The notes: generated from the letters alone by a model not told the origin. Counted from the stretch's first letter, positions 15,339 to 23,135 are shown. The stretch is DNA of 26,267 nt from Holdemanella sp. MSK.7.32 (GCF_024460475.1 NZ_JANFYN010000030.1:1-26267), one strand, 5' to 3'. Program-made: numbers and translations.

Positions 15339-16119
15339 ATTCTTTCGTTAGATCTTCACCAAAATACTTGATAGAAATCTTAGATAAAGTTCCATCTTCT
15401 TTTAGTTCTTTTAAAGCCTTATTTACAGCTTTCTTTAAAGAGGCATTATCATCCCCTTTTACCATTGGAATCGCATAGGGTGTAGATTCTTTGGATTGAT
15501 CAACAATTTTAAATGAACTATCCTTTGTCGTTTGAAGATAATCATTGATAGAAGTAGCTGCATTGATTGTCGCATCCACACCACCACTCTTTACAAGATC
15601 CATACATTTCGTTAAATCATCTACGCCTTTTACAGTAGCCCCATAGTCTTCACCCAATTCCATATAAGTAGATCCAATCGAATTGGCAGTTGTCTTTCCT
15701 TTTAAATTATCAAACGAAGTAATTGTCGTATTATCATTACGAACAACTAAGACTGTATGATCATATGCATAAGGTGTAGAAAAATCAAACTTCTTTTCTC
15801 TTTCCTTTGTGATATCGACACCATTAATGACTAAATCATACGTACCTGTTGATAATCCAGTTAATAATCCATCCCATTTACCTTCTACAATATTGGCTTT
15901 TACACCTAATTTCTTAGCAATGTTCTTAGCAACTTCCACATCAACACCCATCAATTGATCATCCTTATCATGATAAGAAAATGGTTGCCAATCGCCTTCT
16001 AAACCAATTGTGATTTCACCTTTATCTTGAATTGCAGCTAAATGATCCTTACTAGATCCACATCCTGCTAAAGTAAAAACCATAGCCGTACTTAATAAAC
16101 CTGCTAATAATTTTTTCAT
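15337..16119 (-). CDS. Amino-acid ABC transporter lipoprotein (family 3, cystine-binding-like)
   Basis: The 260-residue protein has a signal peptide with lipobox LAGC (C20), so it is tethered outside the membrane. The family-3 binding-protein pattern follows: IGLEGDWQPFSYHD, LMGVDVEVAKNIAKKLG, KWDGLLTGLSTGTYDLVING and KKFDFSTPY. The EGxxxPFxxHD and KWDGxL forms resemble cystine binders such as FliY/TcyJ, so cystine is the best guess; other polar amino acids are possible. It is the last gene of the permease-ATPase-binder set but is separated from the ATPase by 169 bases with hairpins. The Shine-Dalgarno is weak (AGG near the ATG, AAAGGA farther off). Confidence 0.88.
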   Translation of the reverse strand: MKKLLAGLLSTAMVFTLAGCGSSKDHLAAIQDKGEITIGLEGDWQPFSYHDKDDQLMGVDVEVAKNIAKKLGVKANIVEGKWDGLLTGLSTGTYDLVINGVDITKEREKKFDFSTPYAYDHTVLVVRNDNTTITSFDNLKGKTTANSIGSTYMELGEDYGATVKGVDDLTKCMDLVKSGGVDATINAATSINDYLQTTKDSSFKIVDQSKESTPYAIPMVKGDDNASLKKAVNKALKELKEDGTLSKISIKYFGEDLTKE

Positions 16120-16288
16120 CTTAACCTATCATTCCTTTCCGCTTCGCTTCAAGGCACACATTGGAATTAAAATGTGCAATGAGCTTTGCTTTTATTACTT
16201 ATCTTTTATTTGTTACCATGTTCTTGAAGTTAGAAGTACACTACAGAGCACGGTGATGTGAGTTGCAGACTTCTGCATCTCGTTCAGA
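16120..16288 (-). other. Intercistronic region with two hairpins inside the transporter operon
   Basis: A hairpin seven bases past the ATPase stop (16260-16281: GAG-x-TGCAGA paired with TCTGCA-x-CTC) has no T-tract. A second lies at 16157-16176 (CACATT and AATGTG). There is no ORF. It may protect or cut the mRNA so that the binder is made in excess, or hold a second promoter. Confidence 0.4.
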
Positions 16289-17029
16289 TTACATTTCCTC
16301 TTTCCTTAAAAAATCTTTTGTTCGTTCTTGTTTCGGATTTTCAAAGAAATTCTTTGAACTGCCCTCTTCAACAATTTTCCCTTTTTCCATTAAAATCACA
16401 TGACTAGACACATTCTTCGCGAAAGCCATCTCATGCGTGACCACAACCATAGTCATTCCTTCATTAGCCAGTGTTTTCATAACACTTAAAACTTCTTGAA
16501 TCAACTCTGGATCAAGAGCTGAAGTTGGTTCATCAAAATAAATAATATCTGGATTTGTAGCTAACGCTCTTGCGATTGCAACACGCTGTTGTTGTCCACC
16601 CGATAATTGTGAAGGATAATAAGTCGCGCGATCTTTCATTCCTACTTTTTCAAGCATCTGCATACCAATCGCATTGGCCTCTTCTTTAGAAACATTTCGC
16701 GCTACAGTAAGACCTAATGTCACATTTTGTAGGGCTGTCTTATTCGCAAATAAATTGTAATTTTGAAATACAAACCCCGTATGCTTTCTAAGCTGGGCAA
16801 CATCCTTCTTTGATGTATTTGATAAATCATAAGATTTTCCATTAAAAATCATAGTCCCTGCATCGGCTGTCTCTAAATAATTGATACAACGAAGTAAAGT
16901 TGTCTTACCAGATCCTGAAGGACCTAATATCGCAATAACATCGCCTTTATTGACCGTAAGATCCATTCCATTCAAAACATGTAAATTTCCAAATGATTTA
17001 TGAATATCTTTAATTTCTAATAAAGCCAT
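16289..17029 (-). CDS. Amino-acid ABC transporter ATPase (cystine-type set)
   Basis: The 246-residue ATPase has Walker A GPSGSGKTTLLRCINYLE (from about residue 35), Q-loop FQNYNLFANKT, signature LSGGQQQRVAIARAL, Walker B IIYFDEPTSALDPE and H-loop VTHEMAFAKNV. These are typical of polar-amino-acid (PAAT) importers, GlnQ/TcyC type. It begins three bases after the permease stop, with GGGAG overlapping the permease end. No NIL domain is present, unlike MetN. It powers uptake through the neighbouring permease. Confidence 0.94.
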   Translation of the reverse strand: MALLEIKDIHKSFGNLHVLNGMDLTVNKGDVIAILGPSGSGKTTLLRCINYLETADAGTMIFNGKSYDLSNTSKKDVAQLRKHTGFVFQNYNLFANKTALQNVTLGLTVARNVSKEEANAIGMQMLEKVGMKDRATYYPSQLSGGQQQRVAIARALATNPDIIYFDEPTSALDPELIQEVLSVMKTLANEGMTMVVVTHEMAFAKNVSSHVILMEKGKIVEEGSSKNFFENPKQERTKDFLRKEEM

Positions 17030-17032
17030 ACT

Positions 17033-17689
17033 CTATCTCCCTGCCTGATAATAATTCAGCTTCTTTTCACCCCAAGCTTGCAGCCAAGTTAAAACTGTAC
17101 AGAAAATCAAATAAACTAAAGCCACTTCTATGTATAACTGCATAAACTGATAAGTTCTTCCGGCAATTCTTTCTGTCTGCATAAACATTTCTGTAACTGT
17201 AATATTCGCAGCTAAAGACGTATCTTTTACAAGTGAAATCAAGTTATTAAATAATGATGGAAATGCACTTCGAAAAGCTTGCGGTAAAATAATATGCGTC
17301 ATAATCTGCATATAGCTCATTCCTACACATAGTCCGGCTTCCATTTGTCCTTGTGGTACACTTTCAATCGATCCGCGAATCGTTTCAGCACAATAAGCGC
17401 CTGTATTTAATGAAAATACAATAATCGCTGCAGTAATAGCCGATATTCTCACGCCAATCGATTGCATTCCAAAATACATAATAAATAATTGTACAAGCAT
17501 AGGTGTTCCTCTAAATATCCAAATATAGAATTGAACAACATACTTCATAACCGGAACTTTCGCATATTGTATCAAGGCACATACAATAGCTATTAGCATT
17601 GCGATAATAAACGATACTAGCGCAAGTGGTAATGTCATTACAATTCCCGAAATAAATATCTTTGGGAATGATTCTAAAAACAATTCCAT
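17033..17689 (-). CDS. Amino-acid ABC transporter permease (HisM/GlnP type)
   Basis: The 218-residue membrane protein has about five hydrophobic spans, the family signature IWIFRGTPMLVQLFIMYFG in the first half, and the EAA-like loop GQMEAGLCVGMSYMQIMTHIILPQAFR in the second. It is the first gene of the permease-ATPase-binder operon, with GGGAGG six bases before the ATG. This subfamily imports polar amino acids such as cystine, glutamine or arginine. The operon promoter lies in the 58-base gap before it and contains a perfect 8-bp dyad. Confidence 0.93.
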   Translation of the reverse strand: MELFLESFPKIFISGIVMTLPLALVSFIIAMLIAIVCALIQYAKVPVMKYVVQFYIWIFRGTPMLVQLFIMYFGMQSIGVRISAITAAIIVFSLNTGAYCAETIRGSIESVPQGQMEAGLCVGMSYMQIMTHIILPQAFRSAFPSLFNNLISLVKDTSLAANITVTEMFMQTERIAGRTYQFMQLYIEVALVYLIFCTVLTWLQAWGEKKLNYYQAGR

Positions 17690-17716
17690 TCTTTCCCTCC
17701 CTAAAATCTTTATACT

Positions 17717-17747
17717 ATTCTACATCCTAAAGTGAACTTTAGGTCAA
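17717..17747 (-). promoter_or_regulatory. Promoter with internal dyad before the cystine-like transporter operon
   Basis: TTGACC (17747-17742) and TAGAAT (17722-17717) are 19 bases apart, with CCTAAAGT-TC-ACTTTAGG (17743-17726, minus strand) between them. A long spacer with a dyad in it is the MerR-type arrangement. An alternative is TTCACT with TATAAA 16 bases on, in which case the dyad covers the -35 box. Confidence 0.55.
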
Positions 17748-18683
17748 CTAAATCAATCCAAATGATTTTAAAATTGTTAACCAGAATGTAATACTAAAAG
17801 CACTAAGCAATGTTGTCAGCATCACAACACTCGATGTCAAAACGCCTTTATGCCCCATACTTTTAGCCATCACAAAACCAGATACGGTTGTACTTGATCC
17901 GCACATAATCAAAATCGCAACTAAGGCTTGATTTCTAAATCCTAATAAAGCTGCAATTGGTAAGAAGATCGCACAAAATCCAATTAATTTCATAAATGTA
18001 CAAAATAAAGATGGTTTCAATTCTCCTTTCGCCTGATCAAAATCAAAAGTGGCTCCCATCGCCATTAAACCTAGTGGTGTTGCCGTACTTGCGATCATAG
18101 AAATTGTTTTATTGATGACTTGTGGCAATTGAAATGGCAACAAACTCACAAATACACCTATCACAATGCCTAGAATTAGTGGATTCTTTAAAATTCCAAC
18201 AAACGTTTTCTTATAGTTGACCTTCGATTGTTCAGCCTTAAAAAAAGATAAAATTACAACTGAAACCACATTATATACGAATACCACACTCATCAACATC
18301 AATGGTGCAACACCTACATCTGGATAAATATTGGATGTTAATGCAAGTCCTAATAAGGCAGCACTGCTTCTGTAACAAGCTTGAATAAATTCACCTTGAA
18401 TCGCTTTATCTTTTAATCGCAATGAAAATAATATAGATAATAGAATACTAATTAGAGTAGATACAACACAAAATACGACAAACTTTGTATCCCAAAGATC
18501 TTTAAAATTAGATTTAGACACATCGACAAACAACAATAGTGGCAATGATACTTTAAAGACAAATGAATTTAGTTTGGATGCCAATGCATCCTCTAAAATA
18601 TTCATTTTATTTAAAAAATAACCAACAACCATCAATAGAAAGATAGGGATGGTCGCATTTAAACTAAATAATAAATTTTCCAC
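17748..18683 (-). CDS. AEC-family membrane transporter
   Basis: The auxin-efflux-carrier family exports or exchanges organic acids and related small molecules; MleP malate permeases belong to it. The 311-residue protein has about ten hydrophobic spans, with the N-terminal pattern IPIFLLMVVGYFLNKMNIL and a second half repeating it (LILGIVIGVFVSL). Translation starts at GTG 18683, six bases after GGAGGG; no nearby ATG has a ribosome site. It lies upstream of the ABC transporter operon on the same strand, and its stop touches that operon's -35 box. An extended -10 (TGCTAAAAT) precedes it. The substrate is unknown. Confidence 0.88.
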   Translation of the reverse strand: MENLLFSLNATIPIFLLMVVGYFLNKMNILEDALASKLNSFVFKVSLPLLLFVDVSKSNFKDLWDTKFVVFCVVSTLISILLSILFSLRLKDKAIQGEFIQACYRSSAALLGLALTSNIYPDVGVAPLMLMSVVFVYNVVSVVILSFFKAEQSKVNYKKTFVGILKNPLILGIVIGVFVSLLPFQLPQVINKTISMIASTATPLGLMAMGATFDFDQAKGELKPSLFCTFMKLIGFCAIFLPIAALLGFRNQALVAILIMCGSSTTVSGFVMAKSMGHKGVLTSSVVMLTTLLSAFSITFWLTILKSFGLI

Positions 18684-18776
18684 AAAATCCCTCCAAAACT
18701 TTCTTAAAATTTTAGCACAAATATTGAATAATATGCACTAAAACACTTATATGTGACATTATTATCAATTTGTAAC

Positions 18777-18805
18777 TTGTATGTAAGCGCTTGTACTCGT
18801 ACAAT
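18777..18805 (+). promoter_or_regulatory. fucO promoter overlapped by a cre site
   Basis: TTGTAT (18777-18782) and TACAAT (18800-18805) have 17-base spacing. ATGTAAGCGCTTGTA (18781-18795) differs from the CcpA cre consensus WTGNAANCGNWNNCW at one position and lies across the -35 and spacer, so carbon catabolite repression is predicted. Confidence 0.7.
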
Positions 18806-18840
18806 GGAATTAACAAGTATACAAGGAGGAAATAATACTT

Positions 18841-20004
18841 ATGGCAAATCGTTTTATTTTAAATGAAACAAGTTATCATGGTGCTGGAGCCATCAAAGAA
18901 GTGGTTACAGAAGTTAAAGCACGTGGATTAAAGAAAGGTTTAGTTGTTACAGACAAAGACTTGATCAAATTTGGTGTAGCTACTAAAGTCACAGACTTAT
19001 TAGATGAAGCTGGACTTCCTTACGAAATCTATGATGAAGTTAAGGCAAACCCAACTGTTGAACAAGTTAAAAATGGTGTACAGGCAGCTAAAGATGCTGG
19101 TGCAGACTATTTAATCGCTATTGGTGGTGGAAGCCCACAAGATACTTGTAAAGGTATTGGAATCATCTTGGCAAACCCAGAATTTGAAGATGTTATTAGC
19201 TTGGAAGGTGTTGCTCCAACTAAAAACAAATCTGTCCCAGTTATCGCAATTGCGACTACAGCAGGTACTGCAGCAGAAACTACAATCAACTATGTAATTA
19301 CAGATACTGAAAAGAAAAGAAAATTCGTTTGTGTAGATGCTCACGATATTCCAGTTGTTGCGATCATTGACCCAGAAATGATGTCAAGTATGCCAAAAGG
19401 CTTAACAGCAAGTACTGGTCTAGACGCATTAACTCACGCTATTGAAGGATACACAACTTTAGCTGCTTGGGAACTTGCAGACACATTAAACTTAAAAGCT
19501 ATCGAAATCATTTCAAGAAGCTTACGTGCTGCATGTGCTAACGATCCAAAAGGACGTGAAGACATGGCTTTAGGACAATATATGACAGGTATGGCATTCT
19601 CTAACGTTGGTTTAGGTGTTGACCACGGTATGGCTCACCCATTAAGCGCATTCTACGGAATCCCTCATGGTGTTGCTTGTGCTACATTGCTTCCATACGT
19701 TATGGAATTCAACAAAGATTACACTGGTGAAAAATTTAGAGAAATCGCTCGTGTAATGGGAGTTGAAGGTGTTGATGAAATGTCTCAAGAAGAATATCGT
19801 CAAGCTGCTATTGATGCCGTTATTCAATTAAGTAAAGATTGTGGAATTGCTCAAAGCTTAAAAGAAATCGGTGTTCAGGAAGAAGACTTACCTACATTAA
19901 CAGATTCAGCTATGGCTGACGTATGTACAGGTGGTAACCCTCGTCCATGTACTAAAGAATTGATCTTCGACTTATACAAATACGCATTTAACGGAAGAGA
20001 CTAA
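18841..20004 (+). CDS. fucO: Lactaldehyde reductase / 1,2-propanediol oxidoreductase (group III Fe alcohol dehydrogenase)
   Basis: FucO reduces L-lactaldehyde from fucose or rhamnose breakdown to 1,2-propanediol with NADH. The 387-residue protein follows E. coli FucO nearly end to end: ANRFILNET, IAIGGGSPQDTCKGIGII (nucleotide site near 92-109), TTAGTAAETTINYVITD, FVCVDAHDIP, GLDALTHAIEGY, and DVCTGGNPRP near the end. The Fe ligands are D195, H199, H262 and H276. AAGGAGG lies about eight bases before the ATG. It is a single-gene unit with a cre site and a strong terminator. No fucose or rhamnose genes are adjacent, so it may serve general aldehyde reduction. Confidence 0.93.
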   Translation: MANRFILNETSYHGAGAIKEVVTEVKARGLKKGLVVTDKDLIKFGVATKVTDLLDEAGLPYEIYDEVKANPTVEQVKNGVQAAKDAGADYLIAIGGGSPQDTCKGIGIILANPEFEDVISLEGVAPTKNKSVPVIAIATTAGTAAETTINYVITDTEKKRKFVCVDAHDIPVVAIIDPEMMSSMPKGLTASTGLDALTHAIEGYTTLAAWELADTLNLKAIEIISRSLRAACANDPKGREDMALGQYMTGMAFSNVGLGVDHGMAHPLSAFYGIPHGVACATLLPYVMEFNKDYTGEKFREIARVMGVEGVDEMSQEEYRQAAIDAVIQLSKDCGIAQSLKEIGVQEEDLPTLTDSAMADVCTGGNPRPCTKELIFDLYKYAFNGRD

Positions 20005-20015
20005 TATGTCCATTT

Positions 20016-20044
20016 AGAAGGCAATCTAGTTGCCTTCTTTTTTT
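20016..20044 (+). terminator. Terminator of fucO
   Basis: AGAAGGCAA and TTGCCTTCT form a 9-bp stem around TCTAG, followed by a run of T. Confidence 0.93.
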
Positions 20045-20050
20045 CTGTGC

Positions 20051-20076
20051 AAAAAAAAGATGAGATCACTCTCATC
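20051..20076 (-). terminator. Terminator of the NlpC/P60-like gene
   Basis: On the minus strand GATGAGA-GTGA-TCTCATC is followed by eight T, three bases past the stop. It faces the fucO terminator tail to tail. Confidence 0.9.
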
Positions 20077-20079
20077 TCA

Positions 20080-20949
20080 TTAACGATTTACATGAACATA
20101 TCCAATAAATGGTTGGTTACATTCAACACTATAAATTGTTGTCTGACATCCAAACCATCCACCATGAACAGCTTGTCCATTACCAATATATAATGCGACA
20201 TGTCCTTGATAGACACAAATATCTCCTGGAACTGGATTATTTGTCAAAGGTCCCAAGCTTAAATAAGCAGCAGGCGCACCATGGAAATTGATTCCTACAG
20301 CAGCAAGTGAATTTGTCACTAACATTGTACAGTCTTGATATACACCAATCTGAGCTAATGCTGCATCGGCAATTCTTTGATAGAAATTCTTTTCTACATT
20401 TACCGTAATATTTTTTTCACTTACATTTCCCGCTTTATCTTTCGCTTTAATGGATGTTGTAACAGTTCCTGTATTTGTTGTATCTACATTTTCAGTCAAA
20501 GTCACAGTTCCTTCTTCATTTAATGAAACATAGCGATTGATATCAAATGCTTCATTTTGTTCCACTGTGATTGTATCCTCACAAGTAATTACAGGCGCTG
20601 TTGTATCTTCTACCTTGACACTTACTTCAGCACTGTGCTTTTCATTTGTATTTTTGTTTTTTCCTTCGATCGAAACTATTTGTTTACCAACCGTTTCAAT
20701 ATCTAAATCTTTTACTTTTACCTTGTAGTTTTTTGATTCATATACAGATACATTTTTTGATTTCTTTTTAAATTTTACATTTGCATATTTTTGATGTAAT
20801 TCTTTTGTAAATACAGACTGCATTGAATCTGCATTTTGATATTCAATTTTATAAGCTGGTGTGTTTTCTTTTGCTGCAACACTTGTAACGCCTCCAAATG
20901 TAGATGTAGCAATCATCACACTCGCAAATACTTGCATTAATTTTTTCAT
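20080..20949 (-). CDS. Secreted protein with Ig-like domain and C-terminal NlpC/P60-like peptidase
   Basis: The start at 20949 has GAGGAGG nine bases upstream. Of the 289 residues, the first 26 are a signal peptide (cut near VAA-KEN). Residues 115-185 resemble bacterial surface Ig-like repeats (DTTAPVITC, KDKAGNVSEKNITV). Residues 188-289 fit an NlpC/P60 or CHAP-like cell-wall peptidase, with likely catalytic C207 (YQDCTMLV) and H250 (YQGHVALYIGNG), and H262 as a possible third residue. Such enzymes cut peptidoglycan stem peptides or crossbridges. It has no membrane or sortase anchor, so it is released or wall-bound. A TTGACA (21013-21008) about 60 bases upstream of the start is the likely -35; its -10 (TAGCCT) is poor. 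Confidence 0.82.
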   Translation of the reverse strand: MKKLMQVFASVMIATSTFGGVTSVAAKENTPAYKIEYQNADSMQSVFTKELHQKYANVKFKKKSKNVSVYESKNYKVKVKDLDIETVGKQIVSIEGKNKNTNEKHSAEVSVKVEDTTAPVITCEDTITVEQNEAFDINRYVSLNEEGTVTLTENVDTTNTGTVTTSIKAKDKAGNVSEKNITVNVEKNFYQRIADAALAQIGVYQDCTMLVTNSLAAVGINFHGAPAAYLSLGPLTNNPVPGDICVYQGHVALYIGNGQAVHGGWFGCQTTIYSVECNQPFIGYVHVNR

Positions 20950-20984
20950 TGTTATGGGCCTCCTCATTGCTCACACAATTAAAG

Positions 20985-21013
20985 AGGCTACACTATTTTC
21001 TCGTAAGTGTCAA
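20985..21013 (-). promoter_or_regulatory. Possible promoter of the NlpC/P60-like gene
   Basis: A perfect TTGACA (21013-21008) is followed after 17 bases by TAGCCT, a weak -10. The weakness suggests an activator or another sigma factor. Confidence 0.4.
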
Positions 21014-21106
21014 AAGAATACCCGTATTTCCCACAATTTAACATATTAATTTGTTTAAATTTGCCATTATTAACAAGTTCGTCCCATTAATTTGCACTTT
21101 TTAGTG

Positions 21107-21135
21107 AAAAAAAGAACTACAAAATTTGTAGTTCT
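21107..21135 (-). terminator. Terminator of metK
   Basis: AGAACTACAAA and TTTGTAGTTCT make a near-perfect hairpin, seven bases past the metK stop, followed by seven T on the minus strand. Confidence 0.92.
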
Positions 21136-21141
21136 AATCGA

Positions 21142-22236
21142 TTAATATTCTAATTTTTTAACCTTTTCCCAAGTAAATTGAGGATCACCAAAGTGTCCAT
21201 AGCATGATGTCTTGTGGTAAATTGGCTTTCTTAAATCCAATTCGGAAATGATGTTTCCTACTTCGAAATTAAAGTTTTTCTTAACAATTTCCAATAATTT
21301 TTCATCATCAAATTTACCTGTTCCAAAAGTATCTACACATAAAGATACAGGTTGTGCTTTACCAATTGCATACGCAACTTCAACTTCACAACGACGAGCT
21401 AAACCATTCGCAACAATGTTTTTTGCTACATAACGAGAGTAGTAAGCAGCACTACGGTCTACTTTTGTAGGGTCTTTACTAGAGAAGCATCCTCCTCCAA
21501 TACGTCCACGTCCACCATATGTATCACATACGATCTTACGTCCTGTCGTTCCTGAATCTCCCCATGATCCACCTACAACGAAGCTTCCAGATGGGTTGAT
21601 GAAATATTTTGTGTTTTCATCTAAGTATTTTTCATCGATGCAAGGTTTAATCACTTCATTCATGATCAATTCTTTAATTTCTTCTTGTGTAATATCTTTT
21701 GAATGTTGAGTTGAAACAACGATTGTATCAATACGTTTGATTTCATCATTTTCATATTCAACAGATACCTGTGTTTTTCCATCTGGTTTTAATAAATCTG
21801 GATGTTGTCTTCTGACTTTTGTCAATTGACGAGCTAAAAGGTGTGCATAATAGATAGTTAATGGCATATACTCATCATTTTCATCACATGCATAACCAAA
21901 CATAATACCTTGGTCACCAGCACATACTTCATCACGATTTACGGCATTGTGAATTTCAGGACTTTGTTGGTTCACAACAGTATGTACATGATATTCTTCT
22001 GTATATCCAATACGTTTGATTTCATTTAATGCGATTGTTTCATAATCCAATTCTGCCTTTGTATTACATTCACCATAAATTAATACAAAATCATCTTTAA
22101 TTGTGCATTCAACAGCCATATTTGAATATGGATCTTGAGCTAATGCAGCATCTACGATTGCGTCGGCAATTTGGTCACAAATTTTATCTGGATGACCTTC
22201 AGTAACACTTTCACTTGTAAAAATATAGTCTTTCAT
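21142..22236 (-). CDS. metK: S-adenosylmethionine synthetase
   Basis: MetK makes SAM from methionine and ATP. The start is ATG 22236, with GAGGAGA six bases upstream; no ribosome site supports starts farther up. The 364-residue protein has the expected motifs: TEGHPDKICDQIADA, GDQGIMFGYA, PDGKTQVSVEY, GRKIVCDTYGG, and SKDPTKVDRSAAY with the catalytic lysines and aspartate, then YGHFG near the end. It is some 20-35 residues shorter than E. coli and B. subtilis MetK, and the core loops read GGSWGDSGTTG and GRIGGGCFSSKDPTK where most have GGPxGDAGLTG and RHGGGAFSGKDPTK. ATP and Met residues appear kept, so it should be active. Expression is controlled by the SAM-I riboswitch just upstream. Confidence 0.95.
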   Translation of the reverse strand: MKDYIFTSESVTEGHPDKICDQIADAIVDAALAQDPYSNMAVECTIKDDFVLIYGECNTKAELDYETIALNEIKRIGYTEEYHVHTVVNQQSPEIHNAVNRDEVCAGDQGIMFGYACDENDEYMPLTIYYAHLLARQLTKVRRQHPDLLKPDGKTQVSVEYENDEIKRIDTIVVSTQHSKDITQEEIKELIMNEVIKPCIDEKYLDENTKYFINPSGSFVVGGSWGDSGTTGRKIVCDTYGGRGRIGGGCFSSKDPTKVDRSAAYYSRYVAKNIVANGLARRCEVEVAYAIGKAQPVSLCVDTFGTGKFDDEKLLEIVKKNFNFEVGNIISELDLRKPIYHKTSCYGHFGDPQFTWEKVKKLEY

Positions 22237-22264
22237 TTTGTCTCCTCTTCTCTTGCTTATCCAT

Positions 22265-22312
22265 AAAAAAAACATACTTTAAGAAGTATGTTACAAATCT
22301 TTATACTTCTTA
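22265..22312 (-). terminator. Riboswitch expression platform: terminator and antiterminator before metK
   Basis: The terminator is AACATACTT (22292-22284) paired with AAGTATGTT (22279-22271), followed by T8. The antiterminator is TAAGAAGTAT (22312-22303) paired with ATACTTCTTA (22289-22280), a perfect ten-base stem. It uses the 3' strand of the aptamer P1 helix, so SAM binding should favour termination. Confidence 0.88.
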
Positions 22313-22394
22313 TCGCTGTTAGCAGGACCACCTTAACATATTGTCAGGTTGGCGTGAAGTCAACGAGCTAACTCTCTACTTCAACTCTGGATAA
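22310..22394 (-). ncRNA. SAM-I (S-box) riboswitch aptamer
   Basis: P1 is TTATC (22394-22390) with GATAA (22314-22310). Inside are the S-box landmarks in order: CAGAG, the P2 pair GAAGT/ACTTC with a GAG/CTC inner stem, CCAACC with the P3 partner AAGGTGG, and a short P4 GCT-AAC-AGC. It lies directly before metK with a complete terminator/antiterminator platform. P4 is very short compared with the usual S-box. Confidence 0.88.
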
Positions 22395-22411
22395 TTTTTT
22401 TACGCATAAAG

Positions 22412-22440
22412 ATTAAAACATGAAACTACAAATAATGCAA
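22412..22440 (-). promoter_or_regulatory. metK promoter
   Basis: TTGCAT (22440-22435), 17 bases, then TTTAAT (22417-22412) preceded by an extended -10 TG. The predicted start near 22405 is about ten bases before the riboswitch P1. Confidence 0.7.
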
Positions 22441-22470
22441 GGAATTCATCACCATTATTATACACATATG

Positions 22471-22498
22471 AAAAAATGGCTAAATTATCTAGCCATTT
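22471..22498 (-). terminator. Terminator after the LUD-domain gene
   Basis: AAATGGCTA and TAGCCATTT form a 9-bp stem with a 7-base loop and a following T-run on the minus strand, just past the stop at 22503. Confidence 0.88.
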
Positions 22499-22502
22499 CT
22501 TT

Positions 22503-23132
22503 CTAATATCCTAATACTTCATCCACTAAGATTACATGAATACGATCGGGCTCCATACTATTTCTTGTGATGACCAGCTGATCACAAATGCAACCTTGGG
22601 CTAAACAATTTGCACAACTACCCGTGACTTGACACGGCCTATTTCCAGCAAATCGCTGACTGTTAATTGGTGCAGCCACATTTCTTAATCTAGAAATTGC
22701 ACTATCTAAATCTTTTGTCACCTTATTCATACCTACGATCATTATGACATGTCTAGGCCCAAAGCAAAGACAAGATACACGATTACAATGCCCATCCATA
22801 TTGACTAAAATTCCATCTTCTGTCATCGCATTGGTACTCATTAAATAGTAATCTGCATAAAAACAATCTCTTTCCAACTTGTACTTTTCTTCGGCATCTT
22901 TTGCCTGATCTCGATCAATGACTTTGAAATTTCTTTTATAAAGCTCTTCCTTAATACCAATCTTATTTAAAGTATCTGAGCCTCCCCAGCCGACAGTTGA
23001 GCCTGGCTTCATAATTTCAAATGCCAAATCCAAAGCTTCTTGTTTCGAATGCACATAATACCCATTCATATGTCTGTTTTTTAAGCCTTGAATCACTTTT
23101 TTAGATAATAAATCATTTCGTTTTGTGATCAT
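22503..23132 (-). CDS. LUD-domain protein (LutC/YkgG-like)
   Basis: The 209-residue protein matches the LUD (DUF162) family of lactate-utilisation proteins: KPGSTVGWGGSDTLNKIG near residues 42-59, AMTEDGILVNMDGHCNRVS, GPRHVIMIVGMNKV, and a Cys-rich C-terminus, CQVTGSCANCLAQGCICDQL. LutC and LutB act in L-lactate oxidation, but no lutA or lutB is near. Stand-alone LUD proteins of this form are common in anaerobic Firmicutes with unknown function. The Cys group could bind a metal or an iron-sulfur cluster. The ATG is three bases past the dnaE stop and its Shine-Dalgarno (GAGGTG) overlaps the dnaE end, so the two are co-translated. Confidence 0.85.
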   Translation of the reverse strand: MITKRNDLLSKKVIQGLKNRHMNGYYVHSKQEALDLAFEIMKPGSTVGWGGSDTLNKIGIKEELYKRNFKVIDRDQAKDAEEKYKLERDCFYADYYLMSTNAMTEDGILVNMDGHCNRVSCLCFGPRHVIMIVGMNKVTKDLDSAISRLRNVAAPINSQRFAGNRPCQVTGSCANCLAQGCICDQLVITRNSMEPDRIHVILVDEVLGY

Positions 23133-23135
23133 TTT

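Noticed and set aside
22503..23132. Lactate-utilisation operon lutABC
   Set aside because: Only a stand-alone LUD protein is present, coupled to dnaE; lutA and lutB are absent.
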